From Prevotella sp. (GTDB lineage Bacteria; Bacteroidota; Bacteroidia; Bacteroidales; Dysgonomonadaceae): a DNA stretch of 8,497 bases. Of the stretch, positions 1-5,336 are shown piece after piece (positions within the stretch are counted from its first letter, which is position 1; each line of letters starts with the position of its first letter). The notes beneath the pieces were generated by a model. It was given only the letters and a program-made list of their open reading frames with translations. It was not told the DNA's origin and did not search any database. A program made the translations under genes and the position numbers. Where the stretch lies: positions 1 to 8,497 of the forward strand of contig JAISES010000308.1 in the NCBI GenBank assembly GCA_031263965.1, given 5' to 3'.

Positions 1-404
1 ATGGTAGCTTGTCCGTAACGTCTTACTACTTCGACTACCTCATACAAAAAATCTTTAACCCGCGGTCCGTTATATGTTCCTCCACCTGTACTAACATCAA
101 GTTCGACATATACATTTGAATTTGAAACGCTTAATCTGATTATACCGATTCGGTTGTTTGTGTTGATCTCTATCTTTCCTCCCCGGTACCGGATGTCATC
201 TATACTATTATAACGGCCCTTCACAAGTACATAATTAAAGTTTACCGGCAGATCGGCTTCTATCACACCATTGGGGGCGGCATTGATGGTTTCGTAATAA
301 TCCAATGTGGCTTCCCGCCACTCGTAATCTTCACATGATGTAAACGATATTGCAGCTAACACACTCAGTATGATCGCAAATAGCTTGTTTTTATATCTTT
401 TCAT
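1..404 (-). CDS. Putative lipoprotein of unknown function, N-terminal part (runs off the window)
   Basis: The reading frame opens with ATG at 404 and stays open for 134 codons to the left edge, so the C-terminus is missing. Residues 1-23 form a lipoprotein signal peptide: the basic start MKRYKNK, a hydrophobic stretch (LFAIILSVLAAISF), then the lipobox FTSC with the lipidated Cys at 24. Acidic residues follow directly (CEDYE), as in many Bacteroidota lipoproteins, so outer-membrane placement is plausible. The visible mature part (about 110 residues) alternates short hydrophobic and polar stretches (for example GKIEINTN, NVYVELDV) and looks like beta-structure; I recognise no family. It lies 157 bp downstream of the ECF sigma gene on the same strand and has a TAACTTTG box just upstream, so it may have its own promoter or be a target of that sigma factor. 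The function is unknown. Confidence 0.8.
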   Translation of the reverse strand, partial: MKRYKNKLFAIILSVLAAISFTSCEDYEWREATLDYYETINAAPNGVIEADLPVNFNYVLVKGRYNSIDDIRYRGGKIEINTNNRIGIIRLSVSNSNVYVELDVSTGGGTYNGPRVKDFLYEVVEVVRRYGQAT

Positions 405-423
405 AATATTTTGAATTTAATGA

Positions 424-431
424 CAAAGTTA
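424..431 (-). promoter_or_regulatory. Candidate Bacteroidota -7 box (TAACTTTG) for the lipoprotein gene
   Basis: Read on the minus strand, TAACTTTG matches the Bacteroidota consensus TAnnTTTG and lies 19 bases before the ATG at 404, which would give a leader of about a dozen bases. No TTG is found at the expected distance of about 20 bp upstream; the nearest is 29 bp away. It may be a weak primary-sigma promoter, one using an alternative sigma factor, or a chance match in AT-rich DNA. Confidence 0.35.
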
Positions 432-561
432 ATATTATAATCCATTTATTTATTATGACTCAATTTTTTCTGTTTTGTAACATCGTCATCCCTAAAAAAA
501 GTTCTTTTTTATTACAAATTATTGATTTACAGGCTATTATCTGGATTTATTTTTTGATCTT

Positions 562-1140
562 TCAACTTGCGGAACAAGTTCCGTAGTCCTTGAGTTTTTT
601 CAGTGACCGTTGAATCAGGTTCAGAACAGACTGGTAATTCATATCCATAAGCAGGCATATTTCATCTATATCCATATTTTCATAGAAACGGTAGTATATG
701 ACTTCGCGCTGTCGTATGGTCAATGTGTGTAAGGCTTTGGCTACAAGTGTGTTTTTATCGGTTTCGTTTTCTTTGTTTATAAGGTCGTCCTCTATATTAC
801 TATTGTCTGATATCTGGCTGTGTTCGGGCAATCCGTCTAATGTTTCGAACTGTATCCTCCTTTTTTTTATGGTAGTGATGATACTGTTTCTCAATGCTAC
901 GAAGAGATATATTCTTATATTATTCAGTGGTTTTAAATTTGTTCTGTTTTTGTATATTTTTACGAATACATCGTGTATGCAATCTCTTATTAATTCCCTG
1001 TCGGAAGTAAACTGTAATCCCTGGATAAATAATTTCTTCGAATATTTTTTATAAATTGAACAATACGCTTCCTCATCTCCGGAAAGGAAATCATTCCATT
1101 GCATATTATCTTCAGAAATATTCTTATTCTCTATAAACAT
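562..1140 (-). CDS. RNA polymerase sigma factor, ECF subfamily (Bacteroidota type)
   Basis: A 192-residue sigma-70 family protein with the two-domain ECF layout. Region 2 spans about residues 15-90: the opening WNDFLSGDEEAYCSIY is typical of Bacteroidota ECF factors, and IRDCIHDVFVKIYKNR (51-66) is the core-binding part. An acidic linker (about 100-130) follows, then region 4 at 137-185, with LTIRQREVIYYRFYENMDID and the helix-turn-helix segment up to LKKLK that reads the -35 element. I chose the ATG at 1140, which places region 2 about 15 residues in as is usual; an in-frame TTG at 1188 would add 16 unconserved residues, and ATG 1104 would also keep region 2. No FecR-type anti-sigma or SusC gene follows; a lipoprotein gene does. 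It is divergent from the NfeD/flotillin operon. Family assignment is firm; the signal it answers and its targets are unknown. Confidence 0.95.
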   Translation of the reverse strand: MFIENKNISEDNMQWNDFLSGDEEAYCSIYKKYSKKLFIQGLQFTSDRELIRDCIHDVFVKIYKNRTNLKPLNNIRIYLFVALRNSIITTIKKRRIQFETLDGLPEHSQISDNSNIEDDLINKENETDKNTLVAKALHTLTIRQREVIYYRFYENMDIDEICLLMDMNYQSVLNLIQRSLKKLKDYGTCSAS

Positions 1141-1316
1141 AAATATATTCAAACAGCAATAGTCGTTTACGAATCCGGCAATTTGCAATTGAGAGTCAGA
1201 AGAAACCCAAACTTTGCTTTATATTCTTCTGTTTTCCCGAAGAATCCAGGTATAGCCTTTATTGATAACGATGCAGGGGTTCCATCTATTTGCGGCTTAG
1301 TTTTAATTTCATGGTG

Positions 1317-1347
1317 CAAAGGTGGAATTTTATTTTGAATTTTGCAA
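1317..1347 (-). promoter_or_regulatory. Candidate promoter of the ECF sigma gene (TTG-N20-CACCTTTG)
   Basis: On the minus strand a TTG (1347-1345) is followed after exactly 20 bases by CACCTTTG (1324-1317), then CACC. This matches the Bacteroidota primary-sigma pattern TTG-N19..21-TAnnTTTG with a single mismatch (C for the first T). Transcription would begin near 1311, leaving a leader of about 170 bases before the ATG at 1140. The near-palindrome GAATTTTGCAATTC at 1337-1350 overlaps the -33 element, so a repressor or autoregulator could act here (inference). Confidence 0.45.
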
Positions 1348-1380
1348 TTCATTTATTTTAGAGAAACAGTTGCCCCGAAT

Positions 1381-1401
1381 TTTCATCTGCAGGAGATGAA
1401 A
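1381..1401. promoter_or_regulatory. Operator-like inverted repeat upstream of the NfeD/flotillin operon
   Basis: TTTCATCT (1381-1388), a 5-base spacer GCAGG, and AGATGAAA (1394-1401) form a perfect 8-bp inverted repeat. It ends 16 bases before the TATATTTG box, where the -33 element would normally lie, and no TTG is present there. A bound regulator at this position could replace or block -33 recognition. No T-run follows, so it is not a terminator. The palindrome itself is certain; its role is inferred. Confidence 0.4.
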
Positions 1402-1417
1402 TGAACAAAAAAAATCA

Positions 1418-1425
1418 TATATTTG
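1418..1425 (+). promoter_or_regulatory. Candidate -7 box (TATATTTG) for the NfeD/flotillin operon
   Basis: TATATTTG matches the Bacteroidota -7 consensus TAnnTTTG and lies 35 bases before the ATG at 1461, implying a leader of roughly 30 bases. The matching -33 TTG is absent at the usual distance; the inverted repeat at 1381-1401 occupies that place. Confidence 0.45.
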
Positions 1426-1460
1426 CATTGAACCGACTATGTATTTAAACAAAATAAAAA

Positions 1461-2045
1461 ATGACTATTATGAAAGATTTTTTTTCGAGCATGGATGCCA
1501 CACTGCAAATATACTGGTATATAGCTATAATAGCCAGTGTTATTTTTATTATACAAACAATCATGACCTTTATTGGCGCTGATTCCGACACCGGAATGGA
1601 TGCCGATTTCGATAGTAATTTAGATGGTGGCGGCCATCCGTTTCAATTATTCTCATTAAGAAACCTTATTAATTTCTTTCTGGGATTTGGCTGGACCGGA
1701 GTATCTCTGTTCGGCCAGATAGAAAGTAAATTCCTGTTGGGAGTTATTGCTTTCGTTGTCGGGCTCATATTTATTGCCGTTTTCTTTGTTGTTATAAAAG
1801 CTCTCATGAGGTTGTCCGAAGATAATACCTTTGATATTGAAGAAACTATTGGTAAAACGGCTGATGTTTATATGAACATACCGGCATCAAAATCCGGAAA
1901 AGGAAAAGTTTTCATCAGTATAAAAGGCACTACGCACGAATTAAGTGCAGTAACAGATAGTGCAAATGATCTGAAAAGCGGTTCTATCGTAAAAGTATTG
2001 GCTATTGAAGGAGACGTACTCGTCGTTTTACCGTTAAATAAATAA
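1461..2045 (+). CDS. NfeD-like integral membrane protein with C-terminal OB-fold, flotillin partner
   Basis: A 194-residue membrane protein. Hydrophobic segments lie at about 17-39, 66-85 and 90-115. A short Asp-rich loop (about 40-58, with D41, D43, D47, D49, D51 and D55) separates the first two. The soluble C-terminal part (about 122-194, from IEETIGKTADV to GDVLVVLPLNK) has the short beta-strand pattern and closing VLVV strand of the NfeD OB-fold. The N-terminal serine-protease domain of long NfeD proteins is absent, so this is the short NfeD class represented by B. subtilis YuaF. The flotillin gene starts 33 bp downstream on the same strand, the classic gene pair; the two products probably act together in membrane organisation. 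The ATG at 1461 follows an A-rich stretch; ATG 1470 is an equally possible start. The family is assigned from architecture and neighbour, with no direct homology search. Confidence 0.85.
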   Translation: MTIMKDFFSSMDATLQIYWYIAIIASVIFIIQTIMTFIGADSDTGMDADFDSNLDGGGHPFQLFSLRNLINFFLGFGWTGVSLFGQIESKFLLGVIAFVVGLIFIAVFFVVIKALMRLSEDNTFDIEETIGKTADVYMNIPASKSGKGKVFISIKGTTHELSAVTDSANDLKSGSIVKVLAIEGDVLVVLPLNK

Positions 2046-2078
2046 AACAATAAACACATATAACTTAATAATTGAACT

Positions 2079-3635
2079 ATGATTGAAGGATTTTTCGGAG
2101 GAGGGATTACAATAGGTGTAGTCCTCGTAGTAGTTGTGATAGTCGTCATTCTGGCTATGACATCCAGATATAAACGTTGTCCGTCGGACAAAATTTTGGT
2201 CGTGTATGGAAGGACAGGTGGCGCTTCAGCTAAATGTATACATGGTGGCGGCGCGTTTATTTGGCCTGTAGTACAGGATTATGCCTACCTTGATTTGAAA
2301 CCTATATCTATTGAAGCAAACCTGACCAGTGCATTGAGTAAACAAAATATTCGTGTAGACGTGCCTTGTCGTTTCACCATTGCTATTTCTACAGAGAAAG
2401 AGAATATGAATAATGCTGCGGAAAGACTGCTTGGATTAACTACATCGCAGATACAGGAACTGGCAAAAGATATTTTGTTCGGGCAGTTGCGTTTGGTTAT
2501 TGCGACTATGATGATTGAAGAAATCAACTCCGACCGTGATAAATTCTTGGATAATATATCAAAAAACGTAGATACGGAGCTTCGTAAGATTGGTTTGAAA
2601 TTAATAAACGTAAACGTAACCGATATTAACGACGAATCGGGCTATATCGAGGCTTTGGGTAAGGAAGCGGCTGCTAAAGCTATCAATGAAGCTAAAGTTA
2701 GTGTGGCTGAACAAGAAAAAATGGGAGAAACAGGTAAAGCCGTTGCCGATAGACAGCGTGATGTACAGATTGCCGAAACCCACAGAGATAGAGATGTACA
2801 GATCGCTATTGCTCAAAAAGACAAAGAGGTAAGTATCGCCGGAGCATCCAGGGACGAATCTATCGGGAAAGCCGAGGCTAACAGGGATACCCGTGTTAAA
2901 ACAGCCGAAGCGAATGCTATAGCTGTAAAAGGTGAAAATACGGCTAAGATAGAAATTGCAGGGTCTGACGCTTTGCGCCGCGAAAAAGAAGCAGAGGCGT
3001 TGAAGCTGGCTGTTTCGGCGGAAAAAGTACAACAGGCAAGAGCTTTGGAAGAAGCATATTCTGCTGAACAAAAAGCGGAAATGGCTCGTTCTGAGCGCGA
3101 ACGTTCGACTCAAATAGCAAACGTAGTCGTTCCTGCCGAAATAGAAAAACAAAAAGTTATTATTGAAGCACAGGCTGTTGCCGAGCGTTTAAGGGAGCAG
3201 GCTAGGGGAGAGGCTGATGCTATCTTCGCTAAAATGGATGCAGAAGCTCGCGGTTTGTTCGAAATACTGTCTAAACAAGCTGAAGGTTACAGAGGAGTTG
3301 TTGGCGCTACAGGTGGAGATCCGGTAGCCGCTTACCAGTTGCTACTGATAGAGAAACTTCCTGAACTGGTCAAAACTCAGGTTGAAGCTATTAAAAACAT
3401 CAAGATTGATAAAATCACGGTTTGGGATTCTCCGGGGAATAATCCGAATGGGAATACAACAACAGCGAATTTTGTTTCAGGACTAATGAAGTCTGTACCT
3501 CCATTAAATGATCTGTTCAATATGGCAGGTTTGAATTTACCTTCTTATCTGAAAGGTGATGCTGAACAATCGGGAGTGACAATACCCCTGAAACCGGCAG
3601 AAGAAAAAAAGGATAAGAAAGAATCTAAGGGATAA
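2079..3635 (+). CDS. Flotillin-like SPFH/band 7 membrane scaffold protein (FloT/YqiK type)
   Basis: A 518-residue flotillin, close to the roughly 510 residues of B. subtilis FloT. A hydrophobic membrane anchor (about 8-27, Val/Ile-rich) is followed by RYKRCPSDKILVVYGR, the usual entry into the SPFH domain (about 30-205, with GGGAFIWPVVQDYAYLDL and INVNVTDINDESGYIEALG near its ends). A long Ala/Glu/Lys/Arg-rich coiled coil follows (about 195-400); residues 225-279 in it fall into five consecutive 11-residue repeats. The C-terminal part (about 400-518) carries GYRGVVGATGGDPVAAYQLL, typical of flotillins, and a Lys/Glu-rich tail. Flotillins oligomerise at the inner face of the membrane and organise microdomains. 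No promoter-like box was found in the 33-bp gap, so it is probably co-transcribed with the NfeD-like gene. The gene ends in tandem TAA TAA stops and a terminator. Confidence 0.96.
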   Translation: MIEGFFGGGITIGVVLVVVVIVVILAMTSRYKRCPSDKILVVYGRTGGASAKCIHGGGAFIWPVVQDYAYLDLKPISIEANLTSALSKQNIRVDVPCRFTIAISTEKENMNNAAERLLGLTTSQIQELAKDILFGQLRLVIATMMIEEINSDRDKFLDNISKNVDTELRKIGLKLINVNVTDINDESGYIEALGKEAAAKAINEAKVSVAEQEKMGETGKAVADRQRDVQIAETHRDRDVQIAIAQKDKEVSIAGASRDESIGKAEANRDTRVKTAEANAIAVKGENTAKIEIAGSDALRREKEAEALKLAVSAEKVQQARALEEAYSAEQKAEMARSERERSTQIANVVVPAEIEKQKVIIEAQAVAERLREQARGEADAIFAKMDAEARGLFEILSKQAEGYRGVVGATGGDPVAAYQLLLIEKLPELVKTQVEAIKNIKIDKITVWDSPGNNPNGNTTTANFVSGLMKSVPPLNDLFNMAGLNLPSYLKGDAEQSGVTIPLKPAEEKKDKKESKG

Positions 3636-3642
3636 TAATCAG

Positions 3643-3679
3643 AGAGAGTGTCAAACGGAATTTTTGACACTCTCTTTTT
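3643..3679 (+). terminator. Intrinsic terminator of the NfeD/flotillin operon
   Basis: A perfect 13-bp stem, AGAGAGTGTCAAA (3643-3655) and TTTGACACTCTCT (3663-3675), with a 7-base loop, running into TTTTT (3675-3679), begins 8 bases after the flotillin stop. On the minus strand the stem is not followed by a T-run, so it works mainly for the plus strand, although the structure also stands between two convergent operons. Confidence 0.93.
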
Positions 3680-3691
3680 GTTCGTATATTT

Positions 3692-4711
3692 TTATCCCTG
3701 CAATTCAGGATGAGTCAATATCGGATCTACATGTCCGAGCCCTAACCCGCACTGTTCGGATGCAGCCCTGCAACCTCCCCTGCATTTTTCCCAATCATTA
3801 CAATCAGAGCAATACCCGGGTATAGAAGTATTCCATGATTCGGCGTAAGGCGAAAATAATATATTCTTTATGTCCTCTTCAAAGATATTGCCGACAACTA
3901 CAGGCGAGTGATTGCATAGGCGAATATTCCCGTTTATATCTAAAGTAACAGGTCTTCTCAGAGCATCTGAAGAGCAATGTCCAAACATAATGGACGGATA
4001 ATCGGATGGCCGGAGTAGACAGTCGGGCGAACAAACATTTGAAGAAATGACAAGCCCTGATTCTTTTGCCTTTTTGCCAGCTACAACAAAAGCCTTCTGC
4101 AATTGCCTGTGCGTTGCTGATACCGATGCCGGTTCGGAGGTTCCATTTCCTCCTATATTATAGCGGTTGAGCATAATGCGTTTCAATCCCAGGCTATGGA
4201 TAAAGTCGAGAGTCTCACCCAAAACCTCAACATTATATTTGGTCAGGACAATAACAGGCACGGGATACCCTTTTAAATCAAGGACAGACTGTATTGATGC
4301 TTGAGATTTTTCCCAACTCCCTTTCACTTGTGTTATATAATCATGTATACTTGCATCAGCCGAATGAACCGGAAATTCAAATAAAGTTATTCCCATAGCT
4401 ATCAAACTTTTATAGTCAGATGTTTTGCCCAGGTAGCCATTGCTTATAATGGTAACAGACTTACCCTCCATCCTGCAAAACAAGGCTATTTCCCTGACGC
4501 GTTCGGCCATAAAGGGTTCACCTCCTGTGAGAGTTACATTTTTTATGTCAGCCTGGGAAAATATTTGTCCGAGGGCTTTAATAGCTTTTTCATAAGAATT
4601 GAATCCTTTGCGTTTTGCACCCGGTATTTTCCAGATATTGTAGCAATAACGGCATCCGAGGTTGCATTTATCCGTCAATTCAAAAGCTATGTGAGGTAAT
4701 TGCAATTTCAT
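3692..4711 (-). CDS. Radical SAM/SPASM enzyme, putative peptide (lipoprotein) maturase
   Basis: A 339-residue radical SAM protein. The cluster motif is CNLGCRYCY (C16, C20, C23; CxxxCxxC), followed by GGEP at 63-66 for SAM binding. The C-terminal SPASM domain has the full cysteine signature: C246-x14-G261-x4-C266, then C301-x2-C304-x5-C310-x3-C314 and a last C321, enough for two auxiliary [4Fe-4S] clusters. SPASM enzymes usually modify peptides or proteins in the cytoplasm; anaerobic sulfatase maturases are relatives. The gene lies 113 bp downstream of a small lipoprotein gene on the same strand. From memory, MKLxLPHIAFELTDKCNLGC with YNIWKIPG fits the TIGR04133 'rSAM/lipoprotein system' family found in Bacteroidota; I could not check this. 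The substrate and reaction are unknown. C227 and C231 are extra cysteines outside the signature. The radical SAM and SPASM calls are firm; peptide modification is inferred. Confidence 0.95.
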   Translation of the reverse strand: MKLQLPHIAFELTDKCNLGCRYCYNIWKIPGAKRKGFNSYEKAIKALGQIFSQADIKNVTLTGGEPFMAERVREIALFCRMEGKSVTIISNGYLGKTSDYKSLIAMGITLFEFPVHSADASIHDYITQVKGSWEKSQASIQSVLDLKGYPVPVIVLTKYNVEVLGETLDFIHSLGLKRIMLNRYNIGGNGTSEPASVSATHRQLQKAFVVAGKKAKESGLVISSNVCSPDCLLRPSDYPSIMFGHCSSDALRRPVTLDINGNIRLCNHSPVVVGNIFEEDIKNILFSPYAESWNTSIPGYCSDCNDWEKCRGGCRAASEQCGLGLGHVDPILTHPELQG

Positions 4712-4824
4712 ATTTTATACTTTTGGAACATAAAGATATGAAACAATTTCTAATTCTCTTTATTGTTCATGAATGCTTCCTGAGGTATAGAAACAGTATC
4801 GCAACTCACTATAGGACTTTATCT

Positions 4825-5100
4825 TTATAGTTCTTGATTAAATGATTCGCCTGAAACAACTAATGTATCAGTATTTTGTGAAGATGCCGGTGGAGCCTGT
4901 ACATTTTCAGGATTAGGTGCTACGTAACATGTTACTTCCGGCTCCGGTTCTTCTTTATCTTTTTCACAGGAAACTGTAGTGAGTCCGACAAGCAAAGCCC
5001 CCAGTATCAGTTTGTACTTTACAAATATAGAAGCCCCATTACTTTTATCCGACAGAAAAGAAAAAATACGATACAACACATGGTATGATTTTACCTTCAT
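4825..5100 (-). CDS. Small lipoprotein-like peptide, candidate substrate of the radical SAM enzyme
   Basis: A 91-residue protein (94 if ATG 5109 is used; I chose ATG 5100, giving MKVKSYHVLY, because it leaves a shorter basic N-terminus). About 26 mostly polar residues precede the hydrophobic core (KLILGALLVGLTTVSC), an unusually long n-region for a lipoprotein signal; it contains LSDKSNGASIFVKYK. The lipobox TVSC puts the lipidated Cys at 45. The mature tail is only about 47 residues: a charged EKDKEEPEPE linker, then VTCYVAPNPENVQAPP with a lone Cys at 58, and a Ser/Thr/Asn-rich end. It is upstream of the radical SAM/SPASM gene on the same strand, so it is a good candidate substrate, modified in the cytoplasm before export and lipidation (inference). 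I recognise the arrangement rather than the peptide family. It could instead be an ordinary small lipoprotein. Confidence 0.82.
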   Translation of the reverse strand: MKVKSYHVLYRIFSFLSDKSNGASIFVKYKLILGALLVGLTTVSCEKDKEEPEPEVTCYVAPNPENVQAPPASSQNTDTLVVSGESFNQEL

Positions 5101-5192
5101 AGTATACATTATTTAAAAGATTCCTTAAGAAACTTGTTTCTGAATATATAGATGATCTTTGACACGGAAAAGCTGCAAGCAGATTATTTTTC

Positions 5193-5200
5193 CAAAGATA
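5193..5200 (-). promoter_or_regulatory. Candidate -7 box (TATCTTTG) for the lipoprotein/radical SAM pair
   Basis: Read on the minus strand, TATCTTTG matches TAnnTTTG. It lies 92 bases before the ATG at 5100, implying a leader of about 85 bases. No TTG sits at the expected -33 distance. A single-mismatch box (TATCTTTA, 4738-4731) lies just before the radical SAM gene and could give that gene some separate transcription, but it is too weak to list on its own. Confidence 0.4.
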
Positions 5201-5236
5201 AAGAACCCCGCTCAGAAACTTTTTACTTAACCAATC

Positions 5237-5269
5237 TTTAGTATATACAGAATAGAATAACTAAATTTG
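5237..5269 (+). promoter_or_regulatory. Candidate promoter of the GH31 gene (TTTAG ... TAAATTTG)
   Basis: TAAATTTG (5262-5269) matches the Bacteroidota -7 consensus. TTTAG (5237-5241) ends 20 bases before it, at the right spacing for a -33 element with one mismatch to TTTG/TTG. The predicted start near 5276 gives a leader of about 60 bases, which contains a small palindrome CTTAT-TT-ATAAG at 5283-5294. It is divergent from the lipoprotein promoter about 60 bp away. Confidence 0.45.
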
Positions 5270-5336
5270 CATTGCGTTACTTCTTATTTATAAGTTTCGC
5301 CGGGGAATTTATTTTAAACTGTTTAATAAAAAAATC

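Larger units (their letters stand above)
1141..1460. other. 320-bp divergent intergenic control region
   Basis: No convincing gene. Two short overlapping ORFs on opposite strands (79 and 61 residues) show no domain, signal peptide or promoter-start logic. The region instead holds a minus-strand TTG-N20-CACCTTTG promoter near 1317-1347, a plus-strand TATATTTG box at 1418-1425, and an 8-bp inverted repeat at 1381-1401. It also holds two related near-palindromes (1179-1191 and 1337-1350, sharing AATTT(T)GCAATT) and a 7-bp hairpin ATTCTTC/GAAGAAT at 1223-1245. The predicted sigma transcript would carry an unusually long leader of about 170 bases. Confidence 0.6.

Noticed and set aside
493..514. 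A-run/T-run pair (AAAAAAA ... TTTTTT) downstream of the sigma gene
   Set aside because: An AT-only stem is too weak to call an intrinsic terminator; the sigma and lipoprotein genes may be co-transcribed.
570..583. Palindrome CGGAAC-AA-GTTCCG near the 3' end of the sigma gene, with a T-run further on in the plus strand
   Set aside because: It lies inside the sigma coding sequence; as a terminator it would point along the plus strand, where no gene ends, and the T-run is about 12 bases away from a very short stem.
1099..1352. Overlapping short ORFs on both strands (79 aa plus, 61 aa minus) between the sigma and NfeD-like genes
   Set aside because: No domain, signal peptide or plausible start context; they overlap each other, the sigma gene start and the predicted divergent promoters.
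2601..3152. 183-residue ORF on the minus strand
   Set aside because: Lies wholly inside the flotillin coiled-coil gene; its Phe/Ser-rich composition is what the complement of Glu/Lys/Ala-rich codons produces.
4615..4830. 71-residue plus-strand ORF across the gap between the radical SAM gene and the small lipoprotein gene
   Set aside because: It overlaps the N-terminal coding part of the radical SAM gene and has no recognisable features or promoter; probably chance.
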